64,000 nucleotides of DNA, from the NCBI GenBank assembly GCA_028673005.1, contig CM054120.1, forward strand, positions 62,184,057-62,248,056, in the 5' to 3' direction. The position numbers and the translations under genes are program-made. The stretch's first letter is position 1; every line of letters starts with the position of its first letter. Source of the DNA: Tanypteryx hageni (taxonomy: Eukaryota; Arthropoda; Insecta; Odonata; Petaluridae). Below are positions 25,701-40,316 of the stretch, piece after piece. The notes beneath the pieces are model-generated. The model saw only the letters and a list, made by a program, of their open reading frames with translations. It searched no databases and was not told the DNA's origin.

Positions 25701-28700
25701 TATTATTTGAAACAACTCTCGGTAGTTATTAGTTATATTAACCAATTTTTATGACAGGTTTCTGTCTGTTTACCTAAGCTCACGAGCTGAGTCCGACTGT
25801 GTGTGTTTATTTAGTAAATTTTAATATTTAATGTTGGTTTCATTGCACAACTCACAATCTCTTGGACGATAAAAGAACATAATAGGAAAAGGTAACGTAG
25901 GAAAACTAGGAACCTTTGGTGCACTCCACCCCCTGCCATCCACCGAAAAGTGATTTGCAGGATGTCATGTAGATGTACTATTCCTCTAATCCAGGGCGAC
26001 CCGCAAAGTAAGATACTTCATACTGTGATGCAGCCCAACCTCAAATGAATTTCTTATAAAATAATTTTAAATAATCTGAGAAATTTAAGAAATGTATTGA
26101 ATCAACAATTACAAAATATCTGAAGCTTCATTTTTAGGCGTTCTTTACCAGAGAAGCAGAATGCCTTATGGGCACGTCTCGTCCGTCTGTCCGTCGTAAC
26201 TTTTATCTCCTGAACCGCTGGACGAATTTTAATTAAGTACGAGTGATCCGTATTAAAATTTATCGCCCAGGTGTGATTTTGAACAGCATCCGTTAATTAG
26301 AACTTCCATTTAATATAAGCACTTAAATAAACTTATACTCGTATCTCTTTAAATGGCATCCGTCAAGCAACAATTAAATACCATATATTTCTCTACCTAG
26401 CTCGTATATGATCTGGAAGGTAAAGATTAAAAAAAATATTCGGAGAGAGGACAACATTTACCACAAAAAGACCGCGAAACCACGTAATTATGACTTATAG
26501 TTTCGGAGACAAAAATTCAAGAACCAACCAATCTTCCGATACCGTTTTTTACGTATTTCCCAAAAAGAACGCATTTGAAATCTCTGTGCAGGGCCGTCCC
26601 TAGGATACGACGAATCGGGGCGGTCGCCTCGGACCCCGCGTTAGAAGGGGCCCCGCGCTAAGCAGCAAGATGAAGACTGCTGCTAATTGTGGACGACGCT
26701 CATGGTATTCGGTTGAAAAGGCATTTGAAACTAGCTACTTCTTAGTCATCGTATATCAGGCTCTCATGTCGTTGACAACGCGTTTCGAACAAATGGAAGA
26801 GTACGCACGTATATCCTATATGATTTTTAAAAAAATGGAGAATTAACAGAAGACGAAATGAAAGAACAGTGTATAAATTTCGACAACTTATTGAGTGATA
26901 AAAATTCACACGACATCGACAGTACATACATTTTCTTAGAACTGCGTGTGCTTCGACAGTTGATCCCCCAAGGAACGAAAAGTGCATTTGAAATCCTTCT
27001 CAGAGGTAGCGTATAGGATATTGTTAACGATTCCGGTCAGAGTGGCATCAGCGGAGCGAAGTTTTTCGAAACTATTTTAACAAAGATCTTAGGACAGCAA
27101 TGCCCCAAGAGAGATTGAGTGGATTGGCTATGCTGTCTATCGAGAGAGAAATAGCCTCAGATTTGGATTACAATGGTCTGATGGCAGAGTTTGCTGCAGG
27201 AAAGTCGAAGAAGTTGAATTTCTGAAAGTAGGCAGAGCAAGAAAGTTTTTATTCTACTTTAGTATTAAGTTGACCTCACGTATCGTATGTTTGCCATGCA
27301 TTTGAGATTTCTGTATGTTTATATTCATATCCAAATTGCAGGTTTACATACAACAGTTTTCAGAGCCCTTAACGAGCATAGATCATTATGAATCAGGCGT
27401 AAATGATCAAATTATTGTTGGTTTTCCTAACGAAGGACCTGTTTTTGTTCTTGAATTCCAGGAGCGATATCTCATTTTTAAAACACAATAAGAAATATAT
27501 GTATATTTAAATTATACAATAAAATAAGCATATTTAAACATATACAACATTTTTTACAAATATTTTTAGTGCGCGACTTATACCTTGATGAATTTAGATT
27601 GTTAAGGGACTCCGAAAATGCTGATCGCCCCGGGCCCCGCACCCCCCTAGGGACGACCCTGTCTCTGTGTATTCCATTTATGGAGTGCACTACTTGTTCA
27701 TTCTCATTTAAAACACTGTGCGGTTGGGGTACAGAAGAATATTCTTAAAATGGAATGCGGCCCGTGGGTTTAGTACGGTGCCTTGATGCGGCCCGAGGGT
27801 TCAGTGCAGTGCCATCATGCAGCGCACGCATTATTTGAGTTACAGGCACCTGCTGTAAAGGGAGATAAGTTATTTCCTTCGATTTAAAATTTATTTCAAG
27901 TTTTTAACCATGAAACTTATTAGCGCAATTCGGAAATCGCTGAATTATGGCGGAGTTGTAAAACCATTTAAGAACTGGTGTCTTAGAAATAAATCACCCT
28001 TGCGTTTTAGGAGGGCAGTAGTCGATGCCTGAAATTCAATTTTTGATCAAAAAACATTTTTTTACGCTGAGAGCGCGATAAAATGTAGTTGCATAACTGA
28101 TAACTTAAACTTAAAAGTGAGCTTATTATCGCCGCAGAAGTTATTTTATCATATCTTTGATATAATTCATTTTGAGCGAATAATTTTTTTATTCGTAAAA
28201 TAAATACTTTCTCTATATTCTACGTAAAGTGAATTCTCGATAAAACCTGTTTGTAAAACGTACGCAATACTGAAAGTAAGTTATATTGAAAATATAAATA
28301 TATAATATAATATATTTAAAAAATGCCATATAAGTATATTAATAAATTTAAAAAGAATTTTAAGTTACAATTATAAATAAACCTCAATAAATAGTACGCA
28401 CACTTTCATATTTCGCAAGTAAATGAAGCTCCAATTTTTTCTCTTCCCATAGCCTTAACAGCTTAGAAAAAAAAACATTCTGCGAGAAGTTTTTTTGCCA
28501 TCCAAGCTCGACTGTTAGATATGAATTTTGTAGTAAATGATGGTACACCTTTGAAGCACCTGGGTTTTGCAAAATTACCGATTCTAGGGCTGCAATGTTT
28601 TGTACCTGTTGCATTACGGCAAAAGGGACACCGTTGTTGGCGCAATTCTTTATTCTCTTGCGATGGCTGCTTTTTTGTCGTCAATGTTTTCATTCTGTTA

Positions 28701-31700
28701 AAAACTGTTTAGGTAGCTTTTTATAGAACCACCCATATGCGAGTTCATTTTTACAGTTTAATGCTCACTTTAAAACAAAACCTATTACTGGCGGCCATCA
28801 GCTGAGGCCGAAAACCAATTTCCAGCAATTAATTAAATAAAAGTCCTATTTAAATATTATAAACTTTTATAACGTTTTTAGTTCTCATAACTCAACGCTG
28901 AAAGTGGCAGCGTATTAAGAGGCGACGTAGCAAGTTTGTAGCATGGTTATTGCAGATTCCACAAATGTCTTTACACCGAGAGGGGGTCCGGACCCTCTCC
29001 CTGGGTAAGTCCTTGACGATGCGACCCCGAGAATTCCTTTAGCTCATATTTTACATACGTTGGCGACTTTTAAAATTAAAATTTGCACTTTAAAAATATC
29101 TTTCACTAAAAACTGAATCATTGCAATTAGATAGTCTTTCCCAGTTATCGTCTGAGATTAAAGTATCGCTAAAGATGCATTATTTGCTTTCATAGGCAGA
29201 ACAGTTCAGAAAAAGTACGAGTAACGTGCTATTTACTAGTTAGATCGCAGGTCGAACACGCCTCAAGTATATAGGATCCGTATGAAAAAGGACATATAGT
29301 AGATGTAGTTTAATTAGAAAGAGTAAAGCGCAGAGCAGCCAGATTCGTAAAACAAATGTATCAACATAAGCAAAGGGTCACATCACTATTCAAGGATTTT
29401 AACTCGGTATCTTTGGAGGATCGCAGACTGAACGCTAGTTTAAGGCTTCTGGAAGGTGAAACAGTGGAGGCTTTAGGAATAATTGACGCACCAAAGTACA
29501 TAGACACGATCGCGACCATAGAGTACGTGAGATCGATTGTAGGACAGATCGTTATCGAGGCTCGTTTTTTCCGAGGACAACACGAGATCATAATAGGAGA
29601 GTCAAAGCTGCGAGAGAAAAGTTTTAGTTAGGCTTTTGTTCTTTACAACCTCTGCCACCCACCCATTCGGTTAATCGTAGGGCAACATGTAGATGTAGAT
29701 TATAGTTAAAAAAATGAAAATAAAACGTGAAGGTACGGAAGCATCCGATTAGACCCGCTCCACCACTTCTGTGGAAAAGGCAAAAACTCCTCAGGTTATC
29801 ACGAAGTCGTGTTTCTTTACATTAATACTCTCGTTATCGTTAGGTGCATTAAGGTCAAACGTGGCCCTACCGTACCAGTTAAGTAATAGGTTCTTTCATA
29901 TTGAACGAACGAGCTTTATTTATGACTTGTAAATCTTAAATCTATGAAAAAGACGGCGATAATAGCCCAAGAGGCTGATTCGCCAGAAAATACACACTAA
30001 TACATGAAAAAGTGTGGTTAAACCATGCTTACATCGCACATACCAAGCAGTCGGCGTCAAAGACAGCCTAATTGATTCCAAACTGAAGGACAAACTGCCC
30101 ATTTAGCTCGAACCTAAATGAAAATTAAATATGGCACTCTTATGAAATGAAATGGGATTTTTTAAAAGTGACTTGCGTGCGTATCCTGAGTGTGTGTGTG
30201 TGTGTGTATTTTTAGCTAATCAACCTCTTGGGTTATTATAGCCATAAATCCTTCCACACCGAACACAATCACAAGGGAGGAGGGAAACCCGGTGCCGGCA
30301 TCATCCTACTGTTAACGAAGAGCACCAAGGGGGCCAATGGCTTAACGTCCCTTCCGAAGGACGGAACGCTGAATTTGCGCGGTCTCCTCAAACCACACAA
30401 ACAGGGGGCCGGGCGACCTGTGTGTATCCTGAGTGTCGATGAGATACAAATAGGCCAATTCTCGTAATTAATAATTCGTTATTTTGCTATCTATTCACTT
30501 CAACACTATTTATGTAGAGCTATATTCGTAGGCTCCGACTATCGAAAATTCGTCGCATGTGAGCTAATACAGATTTAAGTTAGCTTTAAGTACAATCCTA
30601 GCGGAACTAACATCGAACCGAGAGTCTTATCGGAATGTTTAATGACCGTCATCAAATGTATTTGTTTAGCGACATTATTATGCGTTCTTTGCACGAAGGT
30701 CGTTTCCGTCCATCCGTCCGTCAGCATGTTAAAACTCGGGAACCGCTGGATGTATTTTGATGAAATTTGATATTTGGGAGTTTTAGTAAAATTTATTGAC
30801 TGATTCCAATTTTGGTTAAAATCGGACGATAATTAAGATCACTTTACATGAAGACCTACATATAGTTTACAAAGTACCTCTCTTCCAACTCGGGAACCGC
30901 AGGATGTATTTTGATGAAATTTGGTATTGGAGGGTTTTAGTAAAATTTGTGGACAGATTCCAATTTTAGTTAAAATCGGAAGGCAATTACGACCACTTTA
31001 CATGAAGATCTACATGTAGTTTACAAAGTACCTCTGTTCCACCTCGGGAACCTCTGGACGTATTCTGATGAAATTTGGTATTGGGGAGTTTCACTAAAAT
31101 TTGTTGATCTCAAAGAACGCATTTGGAAACTCTGTGTACTCCGACATGGAGTACACCTTTCCATACTTGTTTTAATTGTAATTAGATCCATCATACATAT
31201 GAATTCAATTCAAATCTTCATTGTGAACTAATGTTTGGCTTGTCGGATTCATATCTCTCTGTTGAATATTTTATTCATTTTTCAATCGGTAGAACACTGA
31301 ATCATTGGAAGGCATACCAGTTCCGATATTTTACAAAATGTGTGGATAAATTTCAGATTCTCATTTTCTCAGCTTTCTTATAATGTTTATATGCTTCAGA
31401 TAGTTCGTAGATGGTATATGAGATGTATAAACAAAGGAATTGGAGTACGAAGAAGGACATATTAATGCAAACATATCGCGGTCGTAATCAGTCAAGAAAT
31501 AGAACGCTCACCGAAGCAAGAAGCAGTATTTTTTGTTAATCAACTGGAATATCCTAATACGAACAAACCGATAACTTTTCAAAATTTGACCATCGAAAAA
31601 CGAGAAAATTGCAATCGAGTTCCCTATAGAACATTCAAGGATTAATAGGTCTTACCTACAGGACGTTCAAAAATCACTCAGCGCTAGATTATTAAATTTC

Positions 31701-34700
31701 CTATAGTAATTACATGCATTACGCGCGAGCCTAGTGCGCAGAGACTTTATTAGAATTTGATGTCTTGAAGAAACACGCCCAAAATGGAATCTCTCTGACT
31801 TTGCTTGACCGTCTTCTATTAATGCAATAAAAGAAATTTTCGAGCATTTGATCTCTAATTCTGTCATAACCAGTAACTACTGTTTACGGAAAAAGAATAC
31901 GTAATAAACTACGGGAAATCGATACATATTGTGCATCCTTAAATCAGACTTCGAATTATTTGAAGAAATGCAGCGGAGCTTTATCTCAGCGCACAGAATA
32001 ACAACTTCGGCTATCCAATTAAGCCTATCATGGAACACGATAACCGCTATCTGTAGCATAGAAGAACAAAAACGATTTCGAAATTACTAGTACTTATTCA
32101 TCATCGTATTAATCCGGTCTTGTAGACCAGTGTTTCCCAACCTGTTGGACGCGAAGGTCGTCTAGGTGGGATGTGAAGTTTCGATGGTCCTTTATGTATA
32201 ACTTTTTCTTAACAAAATTACTCCAATATTTAAGGTTTTTAAAAATGTCCATAAGGATTAATATGGTTCTGAAATGCAGTCGACATAAAAATCCACTTCT
32301 TGGAAAAAGATGGGTGTTTTTTTATCATTGTGGGACCAAGGTCTTTCGACAAAATGGTTGGTGGGACCTTGGTTTTTTGACAGAATGATAGGTGGGACGC
32401 AAGATACAAAAGGTTGAGAACCACTGTTGTAGATAGTAAAGGATGGAGATAGGAACTGTCATAACTGAATCTTCCTGAATTAACATTAACTAAGACTGCT
32501 AGAATGGCCACAGTTAAATGCGCGACGAATAAAGTACTATTTTCTTTTATTTAACTTCTTGTTCTTGAATTTTTTTTCAGCCATAAGAAGACCTCGATAA
32601 TACCCTGTTGAATCACTTATGCTATAATTTCTCTAGGCGTTGTGTCCACACGCGCTACGAGTTTATTTGTTTACTGCAGGGATGAAAAGAGAGGGTTGCG
32701 AGACACGGTGAAACAATACAATAGTAAATAAACAAAAACTCCTTCACCGTAAAAAGGAAGAGAAGACTCAAACTCACGCTGTAGGTTGCTGGTAAACACC
32801 ATCGCAGGACCTGAGTCAAAAAGAGACGCACCAGCAACCTGCAGCGTTAGTGAGTATTCTCTTCCTTTTTACGGTGAAGGAGTTTTTGTTGATTTACTAC
32901 GGCAGGGATCTCAAACTCAAAGCATGCGTGGGTCCAGAGCCAGATTGATAACGATGCCAACGGTGCTACTCCACCGGGTCCCGCTCATACAGGGGCCCCG
33001 CACTCCCTAAAAAATATTTCTTGTGCTTGTAAAGTAAATACATATAAAATGTCGGGAAAATACCGAACATTGTCACAGTGAGAGAGGTTGCTTTATTTAT
33101 TTGAATTTACTACTAAACGTTTTTGACGCGAAAGAGGTCCCGCGCGCACACTTAGTGCCGGGCCCCGCGATTTTTCTAGCCACCTCTGCGTGGGCCACAC
33201 GATGGCACTACGCTAAATATGCGAGCTGCATTAAAGTACCATACCAAATGTAAAGAACATTATTCTGTACTCAACTGTGAAGAGTGTTTTAAATGGGGAT
33301 GAAAAATAAACTGCGGATATTTTGGAAGTGTTGATTTAATAAATTTCTTAAATTTCATGGATTATTTAAAAATATTTTAAAAGAAATTTAAAAGAATTTG
33401 CGCTTCATCGCAGTATCTAACTTCGCGGGCCGTGTGTTTGAGACCTCTGGTTTGCTGCGTCGTAATTTCTCTCTTCCTAAAAAAATGCTACTTTTAATCA
33501 GTGTTTATTACTTGTTGAGTTCTTGATAAAAAGCATACGAAATATACTAATATTTCAGTGCAAAATTAGCTACGGACGACGAAATAAAAACAATGAACAG
33601 TTCCAGAATCCTGCACATCACTACTGTCGGATCTCAATTGAGTATAACGACTGAATTTCTGCGCCGTTTGCTCTTCTTTCTTTATAAAAATTTACCACTT
33701 ATTTGCTGCTACGTAAACAAAACAACAGGTATTGCTTACGATTATTAAAAACTCCTTCTTCCTTAGTTACAGGCAAACGCACTACTTAAAGAAATGACGC
33801 GCTGCTCCTTGATAACGTACAAAAACGAAGAGTTTTAAAAATTAACACTGATATTTTTTTACAAAGACTATGAATGGTAACATTTTAAGAGAGGGTGGCA
33901 AAAGCGCGACAAAGGTTGGCGTACCGCAGTGTTTACCAAAATCTTTGGTCAAGGGTCCACGAACAGCATTAGTATACTCTAATCCAGGAGTGGGAAAACT
34001 ACTGCTCGCGAAGCCATAATGAAAGCAGATCGTGAAAATTAGTACGGAAATTTTCAAAATTGTAGCTCAAAATTATAGCCGGGAAACCCTTTCTAGGAAA
34101 ATCATTATGTATTTCTGATTTCCATCAACAGGATTCCTCGCAGTATCTTACGTAACTTGCGATGTAAACTTTGATGCGACACGCCTAAGCGCTCGCAACT
34201 GCAAATGCTATAAACGGACAATAAACGTCATCTGGAATCAATAAGTGGACCGTGAAAAAAATTTAATTGCCTAATCATGAAAAATTATGAAATGTGAAAC
34301 GCGTCATAGATGGAGCGAAAGAATAAAATGACTCTCATATGCTCGAACAATATTATTAAAATTTTTATTTCAGTTTGTAAAAACTTTCATTGTAGGTGCA
34401 GATAGTAATAATTACGGAACTTATGGAGATTGACGCGATAACACAGAAGCGCGAGTGAAATCCCTGCGCAGGTCTGATACTGGCGTCAAATAAAGATCCT
34501 CCAAGCTGACTCGCACTAAAAATTAAATTCTATATGCGTGGAGTTATGTAAAAAAGGGGCAAAAGAAGTTGACTGAAGGTAGTTTGTGTCGTACGTAAGA
34601 AAATTCTCCAACATAAATGACCTTCGGGACCATGAACAGGGAGAGAATCTATGAGGAACTTAATCTGAACAGGAAGCAAGTTTAGTTTGACGCTATTGCC

Positions 34701-37700
34701 CGTCAAGCGAGATTGCATAGTATCTCAGATAAGCCAATCAAAGATAGGTGTAAGTTATTGGCAAGAAGAAACCTGATCGAAAGGGAGTTTTTGCATGGCG
34801 CCTATTTCTTTTGTCAAGTAGACCTCGACTGTGCTCGTTCATGGGCCGTTGTTGTCGCGGCGATTTGCTTTTATAACGTTCCATTGCTGAGTAATGTGTG
34901 TAGTTTACGCATAATTATATCGGAAAAAAACTGCTAGTTGACCGGTTTTTGGGTCGGATCAGTTTATCGTAAAGAATAAGCCCAGCTACCTTTACTTCCA
35001 AAACATTACAAAATAAATGCGGGAGGTTTACTCTGGAAATTATTCCGTTTGTGCCTATCCCCGTTACAACTTCATTCATGTAAATAATTGTTATTATTAG
35101 ACTTGTAGACAATGTAATTTTCTTTAACTTTTGTTTGAAACATTTCTTCATAAAACGTATTGTTTAAGAGGCATTTTGATTATTTTTTCTGCATTTGTTG
35201 AGTACGTTACAAAGTGGTACCTTTGCTTCCGTTACTTTGATAAAAATTTCTAATTGTTGATAGCGATTCCTAGCTGCCAAGGATAAATTTAATTGCGATA
35301 AAAATTATCCCAATGCCACCTAAGGTCATATTTTGTAAACAAATTTTCTTGTAAATATTCACGGTCCCAGCGCCGCCAACGTAATTTTAATCGCGCATCG
35401 ATATTTTGCTATCCATTGCAACAGATAACATGTTTCTGTACTTATTGTTCTTTCAGTGTGAAAAGTGATTAAAATTATTTTTCATTGTGAAAAGTATTCC
35501 AAGTGTATAAAAATTATTCCATTGTAGCTTACAGAGGCTCCGCACTTCCTAAAAAATATGTTGTTTATAAACTACATGCTTTTTAAGAAATCAAAAATAT
35601 CGAACTCTGTCATAATAAGAGAGAGAGGTTTCTTTATTTATTAAAATTTACTGTTAAAACTTGTTGACGCGTAAGAGTTCCCGCGCGCACACTTCACATC
35701 GAGCCCGGCGATTTTCCTAGCTGGCTCTGCATCCTCGCGAAAAAAATTGGGATTCCGCTGGCATCGATGCGTAGCCTTATTGCGAGAGTTGAACTTGAAA
35801 CTATTGTTAACGTAAATTATAAGGTGAATCGTAAGAGAGAACGTGACGCTAAGAATCTCAATGCGACGGAAGATCTTCTTCGATTTCTCAATCCATACTT
35901 CTTTATGCATTAACCGGAGGAGTGCTTTCGAAAGCATACCTTTCTTAATACGCGACTTGGAACTGAAATTTGATGGCTTGCGAGAGTTTTCCTATAATCG
36001 AGTCACCTGATAGATTGAATCAAATAATTATCGGCCAAGGATATTCCAGAAGGTTTTAATTTTTTTGTTCTAATCGATTCCTGAACCTGGAACGTCTTCC
36101 CCATGTGTTTCATGATTTTTATCTCGCTCAAAATCGGTATTTACAGGTCAAGATTGTAGGGAATTTTGAGGTCATTATTTACTTTAGGGGTGCCACAGAA
36201 AAATACGAAATGGAAGAAGAAAGATTCTTCCAACGTGTGGGAAATTGTGAAAATCTATATGGAGGACGGTAAAAGAAAAGAATTGTCAAGGTTTAATTAA
36301 ACGTTTGCAAGTGAAGATACCTTCGGCAAGGGCAGACATTAATTTTCTTGTGTTTTCTCGGGTACGTTATTAAAGGCGATAGTATCCTCTAGGCGGAAAG
36401 CTGCCTTTGGATAGCGGTAATTTTTCAATGTTTGTATATATTGGTTAGATAGGGTTGGTTGCGTTGCAATTTTTCTGTGGTGTCCCTAAAGTAAATAATT
36501 GCTAATCTTGATCGCTTTCATTTATTTCGATTTTTATCATTAAACAGTTTAAAATTATCCATTATTTTTTATCTAGAAGCCAGAAATTTTCTGGGAAAGG
36601 CGGAAAGCTGCCTTTGGATAGCGGTAATTTTTCAATGTTTGTATATATTGGTTAGATAGGGTTGGTTGCGATGCAATTTTTCTGTGGTGTCCCTAAAGTA
36701 AATAATTGCTAATCTTGATCGCTTTCATTTATTTCGATTTTTATCATTAAACAGTTTAAAATTATCCATTATTTTTTATCTAGAAGCCAGAAATTTTCTT
36801 GAAATGAAACCTGCATTGTCATGTCGTTCCTATCCCAAATCAATGGTAACTTCATTTTGTCGCCATTGGTAGAATTTGCTTTCTCCTCAATAATCGGATT
36901 TGGTAGACGGATAGTTGGAGTAGGTATGCCGGCGGATGCTGAGGTCGCGGCTTCGAATCTCGGGCATGGATATTTGTGTTCTTCGTTGGGTTATACGTGA
37001 GAATGGACTACATGGTCTAAATATCGCCCTTAAAATATGTCGGATTATTATTGTTGTTATTATAATTATTACTTATAGAAAAATATTTCAGAATTTCCAT
37101 TCTGCTCTTCGCTTATAGACTCCATCAGTCAACGAGATGTTCATTTCCTTATCTCCATGGGTAGCGCAAGAGATTTGGTTCGAAACTCACAAATGACTTC
37201 CTTCCTCTCAAGTCTGGTCATCGGGACAATTTTTTCCTGTCCTATCTGCTCAAGGCGCCATTTCTCTTCGCTTACGAAACCAATGTTTCAAACGCTATAT
37301 CTCCCTAAATTTACTTTTCAACAGAAAGCATTATCATGTCACTCGAATATCGCACTGAATTGTCGTTTATGCGATATCAACCAACAAAATCAGTTTATAA
37401 GTGTATTATTATGAAAAAAGCGGAAATAAAATGCTCGTTATTTCTCAAATGAATACTATAACCGGAGCAAAATATTTATAATAAACATCAAATTTTAGAC
37501 CAAGCAGTTTTTTTCCTCGTCACTCCAAGAGTTTAAAAATCGATTGGATTGAAATCGAATAAAAAAGAAAGAAAAATCGATCTCCTTTGCATTGGTATTT
37601 TAATTCACCATCAAACCTTTTTTATCGCAAAATAGCATCACCAAATTTTCTGTGTTGGGATGGACTGCCAAAAAGGTCACAATTTCTTCAGTTTGATTTT

Positions 37701-40247
37701 CTGCTGTACAATAAGAAATATACCAGACATGAACCTTTAGGAGCCACGCAGTTTTTAACACAAAGTTGTTAACCCTCGGTATAAGCTTAATGTAGAAGAC
37801 ATGAAACCAGCTTTTGTTTAACTAAATGAAAATAAGTTTGGACTTCAAAGGAATGCATAAATTTCTCGAGGCATAGAACTTAGTTTTAACATATACGAAA
37901 GAGTAACAAATTACAATATAAAAAGAATTTTTATAAATACATTTTTTATAGATAATACCTATAATAATAGTTTATTTTGTGTTATTTATAGCAACGGGTA
38001 CTTTTACTGTATTGACTGTATTTCGGGAAAACGAGTAACTCCTAGGCGAGGCGTTTCTATACGTACCCATGTGCAGCTAGAAATTTTTATCATAAATCCG
38101 ACAAGAATACAAGACACAGGTGAGTATAGGAAAAAGTTATAAAAATATAGAGGTTCGAATTATCAAGGTAATTGCTGTTTTTGATGTCGAATATTCTGTT
38201 TGATATTGTATGCGAGATTCGATAGAGAATTATCAAGCTACGGCTAAAATCAAACTGACGCAATAGCCATCTTCTATAATCATGCAAATGTTGCGAAAAC
38301 TAGATGCGAATTTGGGCTACAATAATAGCAATTAAAAAAGATCTGCAAAACCAGATTCCAAAAGCTCTTTTTTACTGAATTTTCACGTAAATTTTCGGAA
38401 CCTTTCACCTCTTTTCCCTCCTTGTTATTTGAAATCAAACCATCCCAAATTGTGGAGTGGCTTGGTCCGTGGTTTGTTTTGCAATTTTAATAATGGTTTG
38501 GTTCAGAGTTGAGTTTTGGCAATGGTTCAATTCGGCTTAAACAAAAATCTGATTTATGTAGTATTAACTTTCTCATCTTTGCACTCATAAAAATACAAAT
38601 TTAATAGCCTTTTCTGCGTTACACAAGTAGAAATAATTCACTTGCAAAGGAATAAACAAGTCAAAAACGAACAAGTTCAGACTGCATTACTTCTCACCCT
38701 GTGTTCACGGGTTCCAATATGTTCACAATATTTTCAATTTTAACCAATTACTGTCCGATAAGTTCAATTCAGTTCAGTAGATAATCGCAAAATCTACACA
38801 AAATGACTGTCTCTAGCAAATTTTTTGGCATCATAAATTAGAAACCCTATTGATTCCACGGTCCATAACGATTTACGTAGTTTTTCTCTTTTGATGGAAA
38901 TCAGATTAAATGGAGTAATAGAAATTTTCTCGATTACTTGGACCTTATGTATGGTGTGCAAAATAATAGCCACATTTCTTGCGGAAAATTTACAGCAAAT
39001 TTGGGTTATTTTTTAATTCTTGAACCAAATTGACTCATTTTGCATAAACTTCTCGATTTCATCTTATGGCTGAAAAAATGCAATAACAAGCACTTAAAAA
39101 GTACTTGTCTCAGATATCACCAGTAGCAATTTTACAATCTATTTTCGGTGAATTACCACTGAAGACGGCTGCTCTGTAGCCGAAATGCGCCTCTGGTTTT
39201 TAGAACCTTGTTGTGGTTATTTGAGATACCTGAGACAAGTATTTTTTAAATGATTCTTCTTGAACATAAACTCCCGTTTCGGTTCGCGGTTCAGCAAATT
39301 GGTACGGCTCGGTTCGGCGATTCTGTTTGATTCGTTTTGCCGCTCTGTTTGAAACACACCTCACCGCCTTTCGAAAGTAAATTGAACGTATATACGCTTC
39401 GCTTTTGTTGTTGTAGCAACATAAACAAAACGAAACTTTACTATAGTAACGGACCCATATAGATAGTTCATAAGGGGTTTTTTAAAATCCTGCTAAAATG
39501 CAAACAGTCGGGCGGGCGGACCCCAAAATCAAAAGGGTTCATATCTGTCAGCAGTAAAAACTATCCTGAAAGTCTTAGCTTCCCAGCCGCTCTCGTTGCT
39601 TCGAAATTTTGCACACGGACGGACGGACAAAGTGTAAAGCGTTTAAAAAACGGCATAAATGGGAAACACGTCGATGCTCTTCTTTCTTAGAACCTACTAT
39701 GGGTCAGTCAGCCGTGATGCGCATCTTCTTTTCATATCCTCCTTATGGCTATCGGAGAAGCCTATTGAGTCAATTTAATGCGAGGAAAAGTAAGATTTGT
39801 TCCCCTTTGTGGGGCATAGGATCATCTTCATATTTCAATTTATTTTACATTTGCCTCGTGTTATATGTTTGTGTTTCAGCCTGTGCGGATAAGAATTCAA
39901 GGAAATGCTTGTGTCATAGTAAGTGGGAGGTTATGCATGTGGGACTTTATCTATTCTAAACTTCCGCTGGAACCTTTCAAACACTATATAATCATCCTGC
40001 TGCACTTACTGGCGGAACACGTTGACCTTGATAAACGAGCGTGGGATTTGTGACTAGAATCTATTAAAGGTGAGAGGGAAGTAAAATCACGCCTTAGGCA
40101 AACGGTGATGTACTACACGTTACCGCCCGGAATGCACTCTTGCCTAATTATCCCTCATCTTATCTATATATAGAAATACGTATTCATGTTTGAATGTATT
40201 TTTGTATAGTTTTTTTTTCTGTTTCCGTTTATGAATTTTGTGTGTGT

Positions 40248-40316
<69 letters not shown>

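Larger units (their letters stand above)
26137..27698. mobile_element. Middle element of the nest (GCGTTCTTT / AAAGAACGC family)
   Basis: Starts GCGTTCTTTACCAGAG, contains GTCCGTCTGTCCGTCG, and has AAAGAACGCATTTGAAA before the inner hAT and TATGGAGTGCAC after it. The same order occurs in the uninterrupted relative at about 30670-31180. The class is not recognised. Confidence 0.55.
25992..27830 (-). mobile_element. Outer hAT-type MITE of a three-level nest
   Basis: The left part (GACCCGCAAAGTAAGATACTT, 25992-26136) and right part (CATTTAAAACACTGTGCGG onward, about 27698-27830) match successive segments of the reverse complement of the element at 33190-33449. That element is uninterrupted at the matching point. 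The right boundary is approximate. Confidence 0.6.

Noticed and set aside
28384..28693. Minus-strand frames with a possible CENP-B-type helix-turn-helix
   Set aside because: The match is about 20 residues with an internal stop; too weak for a feature of its own.
39609..39959. 116-codon plus-strand frame
   Set aside because: Starts in a GGAC-repeat motif of a probable repeat family and has no recognisable domain.
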